Source: Enterovibrio norvegicus FF-33 (GTDB lineage: Bacteria; Pseudomonadota; Gammaproteobacteria; Enterobacterales; Vibrionaceae). From it: a stretch of DNA of 64,000 bases. The stretch's first letter is position 1. Every line of letters begins with the position of its first letter. The stretch spans positions 2,712,284-2,776,283 of the forward strand of contig NZ_AJYD02000038.1 of NCBI RefSeq assembly GCF_000286835.2, in the 5' to 3' direction. The translations under genes and the position numbers were made by a program. This document shows, piece by piece, positions 1 through 7,593 of this stretch. The notes under the pieces were generated by a model. The model had not been told where the DNA came from. It saw only the letters and a program-made list of their open reading frames with translations, and ran no database searches.

Positions 1-1
1 C

Positions 2-1873
2 CTATCAGAGGATGTCGCAGCGCTTTCCGGTGTTTACTGTGAAATGGCCAACCAACTCGGGGGCAGCCTGACCACGGCGCAACGTTCAGATTGCCAAAAC
101 AACAAAGAAACCAGTCAGGCTGAGCAGCTTAATACCCTCTTAACTAACGCAGAATTAGCCGCAGCCAATGACGACAGCACGTACCTGTATTATTGGCAAC
201 GTCGCGAAACCGATGCGTGGGACCATACCCTGTCTGAAACGCTGGGTAATGGTTTGGTGAATACCTATCACCATAATGCCAATACAGGCCGACCAGACTA
301 TATTGCTACGCACAAAGCGAGTCAGTTATTTAGTAAAGGTGTGTCTGGTTATACCGCGACGGGCAGAAACCTTCGTTTGATTGAATACAAATATGATAAT
401 CATGACAACGTCACCTATCGTTATGACCAGTTCTTGGGCATTCGCGACGCCTTCGAGTATGACGGACTGGATCGCGTCACTAATAACAGTGTGGTTTTGG
501 ATACACCTGACAAACACTTGGCAGGCAACCCAGACTTCAATGGTCCGTTTGCGGTGCAATACGACAAGTTAGGGAATATCAAACAGCGTTCAGAAATCGG
601 TGACTACACCTATAGCGGTGTGCAGGCTGGTCCACATGCTGTCACGCAAGCTAACGGCCTGACTTACCAGTATGATGACGTCGGTAACATGGTCAGCGCC
701 AAAGCGGTGGCAGGCACTGACAATGCCATGGAGCGCGAACTGGAATGGAACGCGTTCAACAAACCAACCAAAATCACCCGCAACGGTAAAACCGTTGAAT
801 TCAAGTATTACGCCAACCACAGCCGCTATCTGAAAACTAACAGTGACGGTGTGGAAACCTTCTACTTTGATAAAACCTATGAGCGCGTCAAAGACACCAC
901 AACTGGCGAAGTACAACACAAACACTTTGTGTATGCCGACGGCAAGCTAATTGCGCTGAACACCCAAACCCGTGACAGCGAAGACAAACTCAAAGACAAG
1001 CAGGTGCGCTACCTGCACTATGATGCTTTGCAGTCCGTCGACATGATCACGGATGGTTATGGTGTGGTGGTCGAGCGCCGCAGCTATAATGTATGGGGTA
1101 AACAGCGTAAAGTAATCTGGCAGGAAGACAGCACGACATCGGTGCAGCTAAAAATCATTACTAACCGTGGCTATACCGGCCATGAGCAGATCGAGGAAGT
1201 CGGTCTGACCCACATGAATGGGCGGGTTTATGATGAGGAGGTGGGGCGGTTTATTAGTGCGGATCCGATTGTTCAAGCGCCGTTTGTGACCAATAGCTTT
1301 AATCGGTATGCGTATGTTTGGAATAATCCGCTGAAGTATCGAGATCCTTCTGGGTTTGTAGCAAGATCTCATTATGAAAGCAGTTTAGACTATGATCCTA
1401 TATTGTCTGGTGCGGATTCCTATGCTGAACATATGGGCTCACGATATGGCAGTACTATAGAGATACAACAACCACATAACATGGGATCTTCTGGAAACTT
1501 ATTTGGTGCTGCAGTTGCGGCAGCTATCCATGCTGTGGCTGCGAGTTCATTGCAAGACGAAATTGGCAACATCCAACAAAGCAAACCAGAAGATGTAGAT
1601 GAGCCTCTTGATGCTGACAATGAAATTGAAACAAAATACCATGGCGAACCAACACAATTCGATGATGATGATATAGTATCGGTTGAGCTCAGAAATAAAA
1701 AGCATACTAATAGATTGGGGGGTGCTGCTGATGGGCATGGAATCACAATTACTTTAGAAGATGGTACAGAGATTGATGTAGAGGAAACTCGTGCGAAAGA
1801 GAAAAAGGACGACCCGTTCAATCCTTCAGGTAGAAGTCCGGTACGATTTAAGCACGCTTTAAGCACGCTTTAA
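2..1873 (+). CDS. Rhs/YD-repeat polymorphic toxin, C-terminal part (5' end outside window)
   Basis: The frame is open to the left edge, so the N-terminus and most of the Rhs shell lie outside the window; residues are counted from the ATG at 44. Tyr-Asp type repeats such as GLTYQYDDVGN and LEYKYDNHDNV fill the first part, followed by the Rhs core ending in NRYAYVWNNPLKYRDPSGF at about residues 420-438. In Rhs proteins this motif marks the cleavage point between shell and variable toxin tip. The tip here is about 170 residues, rich in Asp and Glu, and I do not recognise its family. It ends abruptly after an 11-bp tandem duplication (1850-1860 and 1861-1871) that brings in a TAA at 1871. Without one copy the frame would add 50 residues and stop at 2032-2034, overlapping the next gene. 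The present tip is therefore probably truncated. Delivery by a type VI secretion system is usual for Vibrionaceae Rhs proteins but is not shown here. Confidence 0.9.
   Translation, partial: LSEDVAALSGVYCEMANQLGGSLTTAQRSDCQNNKETSQAEQLNTLLTNAELAAANDDSTYLYYWQRRETDAWDHTLSETLGNGLVNTYHHNANTGRPDYIATHKASQLFSKGVSGYTATGRNLRLIEYKYDNHDNVTYRYDQFLGIRDAFEYDGLDRVTNNSVVLDTPDKHLAGNPDFNGPFAVQYDKLGNIKQRSEIGDYTYSGVQAGPHAVTQANGLTYQYDDVGNMVSAKAVAGTDNAMERELEWNAFNKPTKITRNGKTVEFKYYANHSRYLKTNSDGVETFYFDKTYERVKDTTTGEVQHKHFVYADGKLIALNTQTRDSEDKLKDKQVRYLHYDALQSVDMITDGYGVVVERRSYNVWGKQRKVIWQEDSTTSVQLKIITNRGYTGHEQIEEVGLTHMNGRVYDEEVGRFISADPIVQAPFVTNSFNRYAYVWNNPLKYRDPSGFVARSHYESSLDYDPILSGADSYAEHMGSRYGSTIEIQQPHNMGSSGNLFGAAVAAAIHAVAASSLQDEIGNIQQSKPEDVDEPLDADNEIETKYHGEPTQFDDDDIVSVELRNKKHTNRLGGAADGHGITITLEDGTEIDVEETRAKEKKDDPFNPSGRSPVRFKHALSTL
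1850..1871. repeat. 11-bp tandem duplication that truncates the Rhs tip
   Basis: The 11-mer AAGCACGCTTT occurs twice head to tail, followed by the partial copy AAGCA. The second copy shifts the reading frame of the Rhs gene and creates the TAA at 1871-1873. Removing 11 bases restores an open frame to 2034. Confidence 0.85.
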
Positions 1874-1936
1874 GCAGCGATGGTAAGAAGAGAGTTGCTC
1901 AACCTAAAGAGTTAGATCTACTTCGAGAAGCTGTTG

Positions 1937-1964
1937 AAAACAAAACAAAACAAAACAAAACAAA
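1937..1964. repeat. Pentanucleotide repeat, five AAAAC units
   Basis: Five consecutive AAAAC units occupy 1937-1961, followed by AAA. They lie in the stretch that would encode the end of the Rhs tip if the upstream duplication were absent. A gain or loss of one unit changes the frame. With one unit fewer the restored frame would stop at 2028-2030 and form an ATGA overlap with the gene at 2027. Such short repeats are prone to slippage, so this may be a phase-variable tract; that is inference. Confidence 0.7.
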
Positions 1965-2026
1965 TCTTCAGACTCTAAAGCGAAGGAAGGAAACGAAAAT
2001 AATGACAACAATGAGTATTCAGGAAG

Positions 2027-2278
2027 ATGATTGATTACATAACCAAACAAAGAGTAACTGTAGAGCTAGATGAGAACAGCTGCCCAGTCATTGAAATAAG
2101 CAATTATAGCGACATGGATCAACTAGATGATATTCTCTCTGAGAAATTTCATTTAATATATATATACAGCACCACTACCCGCCTAAGAAAACATGGAGGA
2201 GAGCGATTTCATTTCAGCTCATTAGTTGATCGTGAAGAATTACAGAAAGTATTAGATTCTATTGATTTAAACGAATAA
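2027..2278 (+). CDS. Small protein, candidate immunity protein of the Rhs toxin
   Basis: This 83-residue protein (MIDYITKQRVTVELDE...) has no signal peptide or membrane segment and matches no family I can name. It lies directly behind the Rhs gene on the same strand. Its ATG would overlap the stop codon of the repaired toxin frame, which suggests translational coupling. The next gene encodes a clear paralogue of equal length with the same pattern: an MID(Y/N)(I/V)TK start, VELDE.SCP near residue 20, KFH..(Y/S)I near 43, and LVD...LQ..(L/I)D(S/T)I at the end. Position directly after an Rhs tip and small size are typical of cognate immunity genes; this is inference from context only. Confidence 0.7.
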   Translation: MIDYITKQRVTVELDENSCPVIEISNYSDMDQLDDILSEKFHLIYIYSTTTRLRKHGGERFHFSSLVDREELQKVLDSIDLNE

Positions 2279-2359
2279 AACCCAAAAAAATCTTGAAATC
2301 CTAGCATCCATGCACTTATATATAATCACTTCAAAAAGAAATAAAGGATAGTGAGGACA

Positions 2360-2602
2360 ATGATTGACAACGTAACAAAAAGAAAAATAGTAATAGAGCT
2401 TGATGAAGAAAGCTGTCCTTTTGCAGATGTGAGTAGCGCTAATGATGCTGATCGATTGGCGGAAAATTTAGCAAGAAAATTTCACATCCTTTCTATATTC
2501 TCTTACCACGAGCACTTAAATGAATATGAAGGAAAAAGACTCGAGTTCGGTGCATTAGTAGACCCTCAAAGACTACAAGAAATAATAGACACCATAGAGT
2601 AA
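2360..2602 (+). CDS. Paralogous small protein, second candidate immunity gene
   Basis: This 80-residue protein (MIDNVTKRKIVIELDE...) is a diverged copy of the product at 2027-2278. A GTG at 2351 could add three residues, but the ATG at 2360 aligns with the paralogue start. The SD-like AAAGGA at 2343-2348 and GAGG at 2353-2356 do not clearly decide between them. Duplicated immunity genes behind an Rhs tip often come from earlier toxin tips that were displaced, leaving their immunity gene behind. That history would fit here but is inferred. No function can be assigned from sequence. Confidence 0.65.
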   Translation: MIDNVTKRKIVIELDEESCPFADVSSANDADRLAENLARKFHILSIFSYHEHLNEYEGKRLEFGALVDPQRLQEIIDTIE

Positions 2603-2667
2603 TTGAGAAGATTAGCACTTAATAACGGCGTTGTTGATCAAATAATTCGAAGACAACGGGGACAGCA

Positions 2668-2680
2668 CTGAGGGATCCCC
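2668..2680 (+). repeat. Left terminal inverted repeat of the IS
   Basis: CTGAGGGATCCCC, matching the right end in 12 of 13 positions. Confidence 0.65.
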
Positions 2681-2686
2681 ACAAAG

Positions 2687-3885
2687 TTAAGCAGTAACCT
2701 TTTGAGCTAACGATAATTTATCTAATAGTAATATAAGTGTGTCTCGCCAAACATCTACAGAGAATCGCCAAGACGACTTTTTATAGAGGCGTAAACCTAG
2801 GTTCATGTAGCTCAATACTCGCCGATCCTTGATGGAATTTGCTTGGAAACGACGCTGAATGCCTTGTTGTTCGGCGAGTAAACCTAACGTTATCAAGATC
2901 GTGTGCACAATGGTGCCAATCAGCACCAAGATACTCATTCTCTGTTGCTGTTTAGTGCCATGTAACGTCATTCCCAAGCCAAAGCGTTTTGATTTGCAAT
3001 CTCTAAAAGCTTCTTCAATTTGCATTCTTTTCTCGTAAATGCCAACGGCTCGTTTTGCTAGGCCTCTACGAGCGGGTAAAGAAGTGACGAGTATCCATGG
3101 GTCATGAGCTCTGCGCGCATTTTTTCGGCTGTAGTTAGACTGTTGTCGCTGACCTTTTGCCGTTTTGGCTATTCGCCCTACAGGTTTTGCCTTATACAAT
3201 ACCATGTTGATTTTATAGGGATTTACGTTACCCATGTACCAGTTTTTCATTAACTTGGCGGTAGATGTTGCCTGTGGAAAGAGCGTTTTGCATAGCAACC
3301 CTTTCTCGCCATTATTGCTGAGACAAACACGTCCGCGTACTCGACCCATAAAGTGCCAACCTTGACCTCTGACTGCTTTAAACCAAGGGCGCTTAAATCC
3401 AGCATCGGTAACAATTATGGGGTGACTAAAAGGCGGCAATAGCAGCTTGAGTGTTGCCAAAAATGCGCTATGTGTGGCTGCCGTTTCCTTGGTTTCTATT
3501 GGATGAACTTCTTCGTAAAGAGTCAGGGAGCGCCCCTCAAAAGAGAGCGATGCTCGAAGTAAAAATAGCGTTTTTTGCTTATTCAAATCAGACCAATCAA
3601 CATAATAACTGGCTCATTAAGGTGAGAGGAAAGCAGGGTAACAATATGTTTATATTGAATAATTTTCGCATTGAACAGATGGTCATTGGAGCACAGCCTA
3701 TCTGCCCGTTTAATGGCATGTTTTTCATAAGCTTGCGTTGATATGCCTCGCCCCATTGAAGTTACAGAGAGTGAATGCCCCGATAAAATGCTCTCGACGC
3801 AGGCTCGAAAGGCATTTGCTCGAGTTTTATGCATTGAGCCAAGGATTGAAGAGAGAAAAAGCGATACGATGTTATTTACATTCAT
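2687..3885 (-). pseudogene. IS4-family transposase, frameshifted
   Basis: Two adjacent minus-strand frames make one transposase. The N-terminal part (from about 3885, MNVNNIVSLFLSSIL...) runs to a TGA at 3583-3585. The C-terminal part runs from about 3595 to 2687. The C-terminal frame shows IVTDAGFKRPWF, an IS4 second catalytic Asp region, and YEKRMQIEEAFRDCK, which fits the IS4 Y(2)R(3)E(6)K signature exactly. At the junction the frames fit if one copy of a GATT tandem repeat has been lost: the shifted frame reads DWSDLNKQK, whereas the upstream frame reads through as GLI and stops. The DWSD segment should carry the first catalytic Asp, so neither fragment alone is a complete enzyme. I call it a pseudogene; a sequencing error is the alternative. 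Confidence 0.85.
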
Positions 3886-4002
3886 GGCGCTATTCCTGTT
3901 AAGGGTGAAAAACAGATTTGTTGTGGTGATAAATCTGTGATCACAAAGCACCATGAATGTTTCTAACAAAATGAATTCATTTGCTTTTTGTCTTATTTTT
4001 GA

Positions 4003-4015
4003 GGGGATACCTCAG
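4003..4015 (-). repeat. Right terminal inverted repeat of the IS
   Basis: The plus strand reads GGGGATACCTCAG, the inverted partner of 2668-2680 with one mismatch. Confidence 0.65.
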
Positions 4016-4163
4016 GGACAGACACCCTAAGAGAAAGTCAGTAACTCTTCTATCAGCAAGCCATTGTTATAACGATAGATTTATCAGAAAATCACTCAAA
4101 ACAGCTAAGTAACCAAATTTCGCATTAAATCACACAAAATCAGTGCGTTTCAGACAGCACAAA

Positions 4164-4181
4164 AACAGGCGATTGCCTGTT
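4164..4181. repeat. Small hairpin next to transposase remnant
   Basis: AACAGGC-GATT-GCCTGTT, a perfect 7-bp stem with a 4-base loop. It lies just beyond the 3' end of the transposase-like remnant at 4213-4443. Transposases of that type are often linked to short palindromes, but this could also be a leftover terminator. Confidence 0.4.
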
Positions 4182-4212
4182 GGTTGAAGGGGTTTGGGCT
4201 AGGAAAGAGAAT

Positions 4213-4443
4213 TTAGCCGTCGGGCAGTCTAAATCCCGACACTCGCTTTCGGTTTAGGAGAGGAAGTGCTGCTTTAATTGCGTGATGACTGCCCACTGAC
4301 CTGCCCTGCTCCGCTTTTGTGCAGGCATTGAGCCAGTCGACAGAATCAAAGCCGATTCGGGAAATAATTGGCGGTATCGTGTTGACAATATAACCGCGTT
4401 TGTTGTCCCTGAGTTGTCTGCCTGCCCAGTCGATGTCCGCCAT
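4213..4443 (-). pseudogene. Remnant of a Y1-type (REP-associated) transposase C-terminus
   Basis: A 76-residue frame begins MADIDWAGRQLRDNKRGYI and continues with PPIISRIGF. This recalls the (V)DWTGR...(D/E)KRG....PPIL.R(L/I)G segment found in the C-terminal half of a common marine gammaproteobacterial transposase group. The frame extends only four codons above the ATG before hitting TGA, so the N-terminal catalytic part is gone. The match is from memory and moderate. The rest of 4016-4566 shows no gene: about 200 bases before the remnant hold only the hairpin at 4164-4181, and 4444-4566 is the presumed promoter region of the secreted-protein array. Confidence 0.45.
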
Positions 4444-4566
4444 CAGAACGGCTAACGCTTTTCATCAGGTATTACTTCGTTGTTTGAATACAATCTTCAC
4501 AAATCCATATTGCTACTACCTTCTCGACTCACTTGATAACAGATTAAAGACTAGCAAGGACAAATA

Positions 4567-4884
4567 ATGAGAAAAAAATTGATAATCAAACTTACTCTTG
4601 TTGGGCTGTCATTAGTTATGTCACATCCAGTGATGGCACTTAGAAACAACACGTACAGCACCATAATCCAGATGAACTCTTGGGCAACGGAAAATGACAT
4701 CTATTTAAGTGAAGATCATTTATGTACTGGTTCAGAAAAATCACTATATAAATTATCGAAAATTGATAACCAGCAATTTTCCCTACTACTCGCAGCATTT
4801 TCTTCCGGATTCAAGGTTAGGTTAAACTATGACTGTGCCTCTAATGACTACCCCATAATTACTGCTATTCGAGTTCAAAAATAG
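4567..4884 (+). CDS. Small secreted protein, array member 1
   Basis: This 105-residue protein has a clear signal peptide (positive MRKK, hydrophobic core, VMA cleavage near residue 25) and a mature part of about 80 residues. It shares the array signature: a cysteine in the middle (HLCTG), then LLLAAFSSGFKV, a second cysteine (NYDC) and a closing YPIITAIRV strand. No function is recognised. The same layout (signal peptide, central Cys, LL.A..S..K.V helix, second Cys, terminal beta strand) recurs in all members to 7929. The distribution resembles OB-fold B-subunit-like small secreted proteins, which is a low-confidence inference. Confidence 0.85.
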   Translation: MRKKLIIKLTLVGLSLVMSHPVMALRNNTYSTIIQMNSWATENDIYLSEDHLCTGSEKSLYKLSKIDNQQFSLLLAAFSSGFKVRLNYDCASNDYPIITAIRVQK

Positions 4885-4933
4885 AAGTAATAACCTTAGC
4901 CAAATCAATCTTATAAAAATAGGCATGTGAAAA

Positions 4934-5275
4934 ATGAACCACATTAAAATTTTGCCACTTATAATAACACTATTTTTCTCCAGCATTGCTAATGCGGCCA
5001 AGTGGAGCGGGCCTACTGATATACGAAAAATATACCCTCACTCAAATAACAACGGTGTAGGTACAATATATTTTTCATTTGGGACCATGATAAACCCCTC
5101 AGCTTGTTCTGAAAATTGGTTAATCGCACTAAGAAAAGACAATAAATTATCGAGTGAAATTTACTCCTTAATTTTATCAGCATTCACAACTGATAAAAAA
5201 GTGAATTACTACACAGGAGGTTGCGACGATTCAGGGTTCCCATTGTTACTTCACATTCAATTGGATAAGTCTTAA
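4934..5275 (+). CDS. Small secreted protein, array member 2
   Basis: This 113-residue protein has a signal peptide ending ANA near residue 21 and a mature domain starting AKWSGPTDIRKIYPH. It is the member closest to what I take as the family pattern: W.G near the start, a short IxxIY strand, NPSAC in the middle, IYSLILSAFTTDKKV, then GGC and a final strand (LLLHIQL). Both cysteines could form one disulfide in the periplasm or outside the cell. It begins 49 bases after member 1. No known enzyme motif is visible and no function can be assigned. Confidence 0.85.
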   Translation: MNHIKILPLIITLFFSSIANAAKWSGPTDIRKIYPHSNNNGVGTIYFSFGTMINPSACSENWLIALRKDNKLSSEIYSLILSAFTTDKKVNYYTGGCDDSGFPLLLHIQLDKS

Positions 5276-5300
5276 ACCAAAAGTCATTAAAAGGTTAGAC

Positions 5301-5633
5301 ATGAGAATAACAGCACTCGCTTTACTATTATTTACCAGCTCCAGTTATGGAACCGTCTACTCTGTTGAAGCATCCCTTAGTGGAAATGCACTACATGTAA
5401 TATCAACTGATACTCCCAGGCTGTATATTTACGGCGTTCCACTTAATGCTCAATGTGAACACCAGACTCCCGTATTATTGCTCGGTGGTGAGCACAAAAA
5501 TCCAATCGCAGCCGAAATGTACTCTGCCCTGCTAATGGCAAAGGCAAGCAGCAAAAAGATCACCATCCAATCCACACACTGCTGGGAAGCGTGGTCAACA
5601 CCTGTTATAACATCGATTTATATACAAGATTAG
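5301..5633 (+). CDS. Small secreted protein, array member 3
   Basis: This 110-residue protein has a short signal peptide (MRITALALLLFTSSSYG). The mature part carries NAQC, then AEMYSALLMAKASSKKITI, THC and the final strand TPVITSIYI. The central helix motif Y-S-A-L-L-x-A-K-A-S is nearly the array consensus. It lies 25 bases after member 2, with AAAAGGTTAG as a plausible ribosome site before the ATG. Function unknown. Confidence 0.85.
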   Translation: MRITALALLLFTSSSYGTVYSVEASLSGNALHVISTDTPRLYIYGVPLNAQCEHQTPVLLLGGEHKNPIAAEMYSALLMAKASSKKITIQSTHCWEAWSTPVITSIYIQD

Positions 5634-5649
5634 CAATGGGTTTAATACC

Positions 5650-6020
5650 ATGATAAATATAAAGGCATTAAAAAAATCACTTTATCCACACTCTTATTAT
5701 TAGTGCCTATTTCAGCACAAGCATCAATTAAAACAACAGCAACAGGAATAATAACGAAAATCTATGCTTATGATGATTGTGGTTCAATACACGGCGTTGA
5801 AGGTGCAGATATAGCGGTCTTCTTCCCAACAGGTTTGCCACAATGTGCGGCTGGCGTATGGCTTTCTCCTGCTCAACCGAGTTATAAGACACTAACCTCT
5901 TTCTTGCTCTCTGCTTACAGTGCGAATATATCTGTTCGCTTTCAAGTGTATGAAGACCAATTGTGGGCCGGAACCTCGAGCAAGTTAGGTAAGATTGATG
6001 CTGTTAGGTTGGAAAAATAA
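5650..6020 (+). pseudogene. Small secreted protein, array member 4, frameshifted in signal peptide
   Basis: The ATG at 5650 reads MINIKALKKS and stops after 17 codons at 5701. A run of seven A residues (5670-5676) lies within it. With eight A residues the frame would continue as KKITLSTLLLLVPISAQA, a normal signal peptide, into the intact mature domain (SIKTTATGIITKIYAY...) that ends at 6020. The downstream frame alone has only a GTG at 5703, which would leave the signal peptide without a start. The mature part keeps two cysteines (DDCG, PQC) and the helix LTSFLLSAYSANISV. It may be switched off by slippage, decayed, or a sequencing error. Confidence 0.75.
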
Positions 6021-6074
6021 GATCAATACAATACATGCAGACAAACAATAATTTAATTATGGTGAATTAAAATC

Positions 6075-6431
6075 ATGAAAGTACATTATTTCTTGTTTAT
6101 ATTTTTAGCATTACTCTCTTTCTATGCGAAATCAGAAATATCATATGATAACAAAATAGGATGGATTGCAGTAAGCACTTTCAATTCAAACAAAGGGAAT
6201 TTTGTTGAGTTAGAAAACCTGCTTCAAAATGAAAATGATTGCAGGTATGACCTTAACCACATGCCTAGAATTATGTTTTCTAAAGAAGATAAAGATATAT
6301 TATCTCTACTTTTAACCGCTAAGGCGTCAAACAACTTCGTCGGATTTTATTATTCAAAAACCAGTTCTATCCCTAAAGCTACTGGTCATGGCTTATCGGA
6401 ATGTGAATTCATTAACGTGTGGATAAAATAG
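6075..6431 (+). CDS. Small secreted protein, array member 5
   Basis: This 118-residue protein has a signal peptide (MKVHYFLFIFLALLSFYAKS). The mature domain has ENDCRYD, the helix DILSLLLTAKASNNFV, a late cysteine (LSEC) and the closing strand EFINVWI. It is slightly longer than most members between helix and last strand. The gene starts 54 bases after member 4 and is followed by a 66-base gap. Function unknown. Confidence 0.85.
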   Translation: MKVHYFLFIFLALLSFYAKSEISYDNKIGWIAVSTFNSNKGNFVELENLLQNENDCRYDLNHMPRIMFSKEDKDILSLLLTAKASNNFVGFYYSKTSSIPKATGHGLSECEFINVWIK

Positions 6432-6497
6432 AGATCGCAGTAATCACCACACTTTCCATCTCCTTTCACTATAACAACGACACCTAGAGAAACCACA

Positions 6498-6830
6498 ATG
6501 AAGTATATCTTTTTTCTCCTTGTTTTTTGCTTCAGTGCTCATGCAACCGAAAACCCCGGACCATTTAAGATAAATGAAGTCTACATGGCCCATCCTGCCA
6601 ATTTTCATTTTCGTGTTATATCAGATAACCCCGAAGCTTGGCATTGCCATAATGGCCCCAAAAACCCTGCGTGGTCTTTTGTAAATGAAGCTGCCCCTGG
6701 AAGTAAAGGAATGATGTCAGCATTATTGGCGGCATACGTTTCCAATAAGACTGTGACTTTAGTAACGCTGGGTGTTGATACATATGCTGGGCGTATGTGC
6801 CAAATTGTTGAATTAAAAATATCCCAATAG
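6498..6830 (+). CDS. Small secreted protein, array member 6
   Basis: This 110-residue protein has a signal peptide ending AHA near residue 16. The mature domain has AWHCHNG, GMMSALLAAYVSNKTVTLV and RMCQIVELKIS at the end, so both cysteines and the helix are kept. It ends 8 bases before member 7 (GTGGAAAC between), implying cotranscription. Function unknown. Confidence 0.85.
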   Translation: MKYIFFLLVFCFSAHATENPGPFKINEVYMAHPANFHFRVISDNPEAWHCHNGPKNPAWSFVNEAAPGSKGMMSALLAAYVSNKTVTLVTLGVDTYAGRMCQIVELKISQ

Positions 6831-6838
6831 GTGGAAAC

Positions 6839-7231
6839 ATGTCACGAAGAATACTGTTATTTCTGTCCTTACTATTTTTAGCTGTAGCAACATCAACACC
6901 GATAAGAGCTGCGACACCAATTTTCCATTCAACTCCTCACAATTACTGTCAATATCACGGGATGGTAAAAAGCATTTATGTGAACTCTGGAAACATAATA
7001 CTTTTATATTTTGACACCCCATTACATATCAATTCCGCATCGTCAGTTGGCTTTAACGTCTCTTTTGGTGAAGCTGCTGCAATATACATTAATGATAACC
7101 CTGAATTTGCCAACCTTTTCTATTCCACAGCTCTAGCGGCTCAAGCTTCAAACCAACCAGTTACAATACAAATGCGTGGCGAACATTCTGGATATTTGAA
7201 AATTGACAGAATATGGCTATCAAAACAATGA
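6839..7231 (+). CDS. Small secreted protein, array member 7
   Basis: This 130-residue protein is the longest member, with a signal peptide of about 24 residues (MSRRILLFLSLLFLAVATS, then IRA). The mature part has only one cysteine (NYCQYH), unlike its neighbours. The helix region YSTALAAQASNQPVTIQ and a final strand KIDRIWLS are kept. Loss of the second Cys means the usual disulfide cannot form. It overlaps the upstream part of member 8. Function unknown. Confidence 0.85.
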   Translation: MSRRILLFLSLLFLAVATSTPIRAATPIFHSTPHNYCQYHGMVKSIYVNSGNIILLYFDTPLHINSASSVGFNVSFGEAAAIYINDNPEFANLFYSTALAAQASNQPVTIQMRGEHSGYLKIDRIWLSKQ

Positions 7232-7239
7232 GGTTCTCC

Positions 7240-7584
7240 ATGATTAAATATTTTTTGTTACTAACTACCATCTCGGCTTTTAGTGCGAATTCTTATGCAG
7301 CAATCAACTGTAGCGGCCAAATAGAAGTGCTACTTCAATATAGTAATGGCGACGTCAATGTCCGAACCTCGTATAGAGGTGACTACACGGTTTTTTGTAA
7401 TCTTGAAAACAGGTGGAAAGATGTAAGCCCTGAAGCTTGTAGAGGCATGCTAAGTATCCTTCTCGCAGCAAAATCTACAGGTAAGCCGATTTTGACGTAC
7501 TACCCAACATCCGCATATAGCTGCGAGTCTCTTCCAATTTATGGAAGTACACCTGCTCCAACCTATGTTGGTTTGGTTGAATAA
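7240..7584 (+). CDS. Small secreted protein, array member 8
   Basis: I place the start at the ATG at 7240 (MIKYFLLLTTISAFSANSYA): it follows a GAGG site at 7230-7233 by six bases and gives a clean signal peptide. In-frame ATG codons at 7213 and 7228 would lengthen it and overlap member 7; the one at 7228 forms an ATGA overlap. The mature part has four cysteines (INC, VFC, EAC, YSC) and the helix CRGMLSILLAAKSTGKPI. The surplus cysteines suggest two disulfides. Function unknown. Confidence 0.8.
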   Translation: MIKYFLLLTTISAFSANSYAAINCSGQIEVLLQYSNGDVNVRTSYRGDYTVFCNLENRWKDVSPEACRGMLSILLAAKSTGKPILTYYPTSAYSCESLPIYGSTPAPTYVGLVE

Positions 7585-7593
7585 GGTTTCTCA

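Larger units (their letters stand above)
2668..4015 (-). mobile_element. IS4-family insertion sequence, about 1.35 kb, defective
   Basis: The element carries a frameshifted transposase and is bounded by 13-bp inverted repeats matching at 12 positions: CTGAGGGATCCCC at 2668-2680, and CTGAGGTATCCCC as the reverse complement of 4003-4015. Just outside the ends are the similar sequences GGACAGCA (left) and GGACAGACA (right), which may be a decayed target duplication. Size fits the IS4 family. It separates the Rhs island from the secreted-protein array. Confidence 0.75.

Noticed and set aside
3451-3741. Plus-strand frame inside the IS
   Set aside because: Opposite the transposase; no family features.
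2668-4030. The flanking GGACAG copies as a definite target-site duplication
   Set aside because: The two copies (GGACAGCA and GGACAGACA) differ by an insertion and one could be part of an older element; I mention it only as possible.
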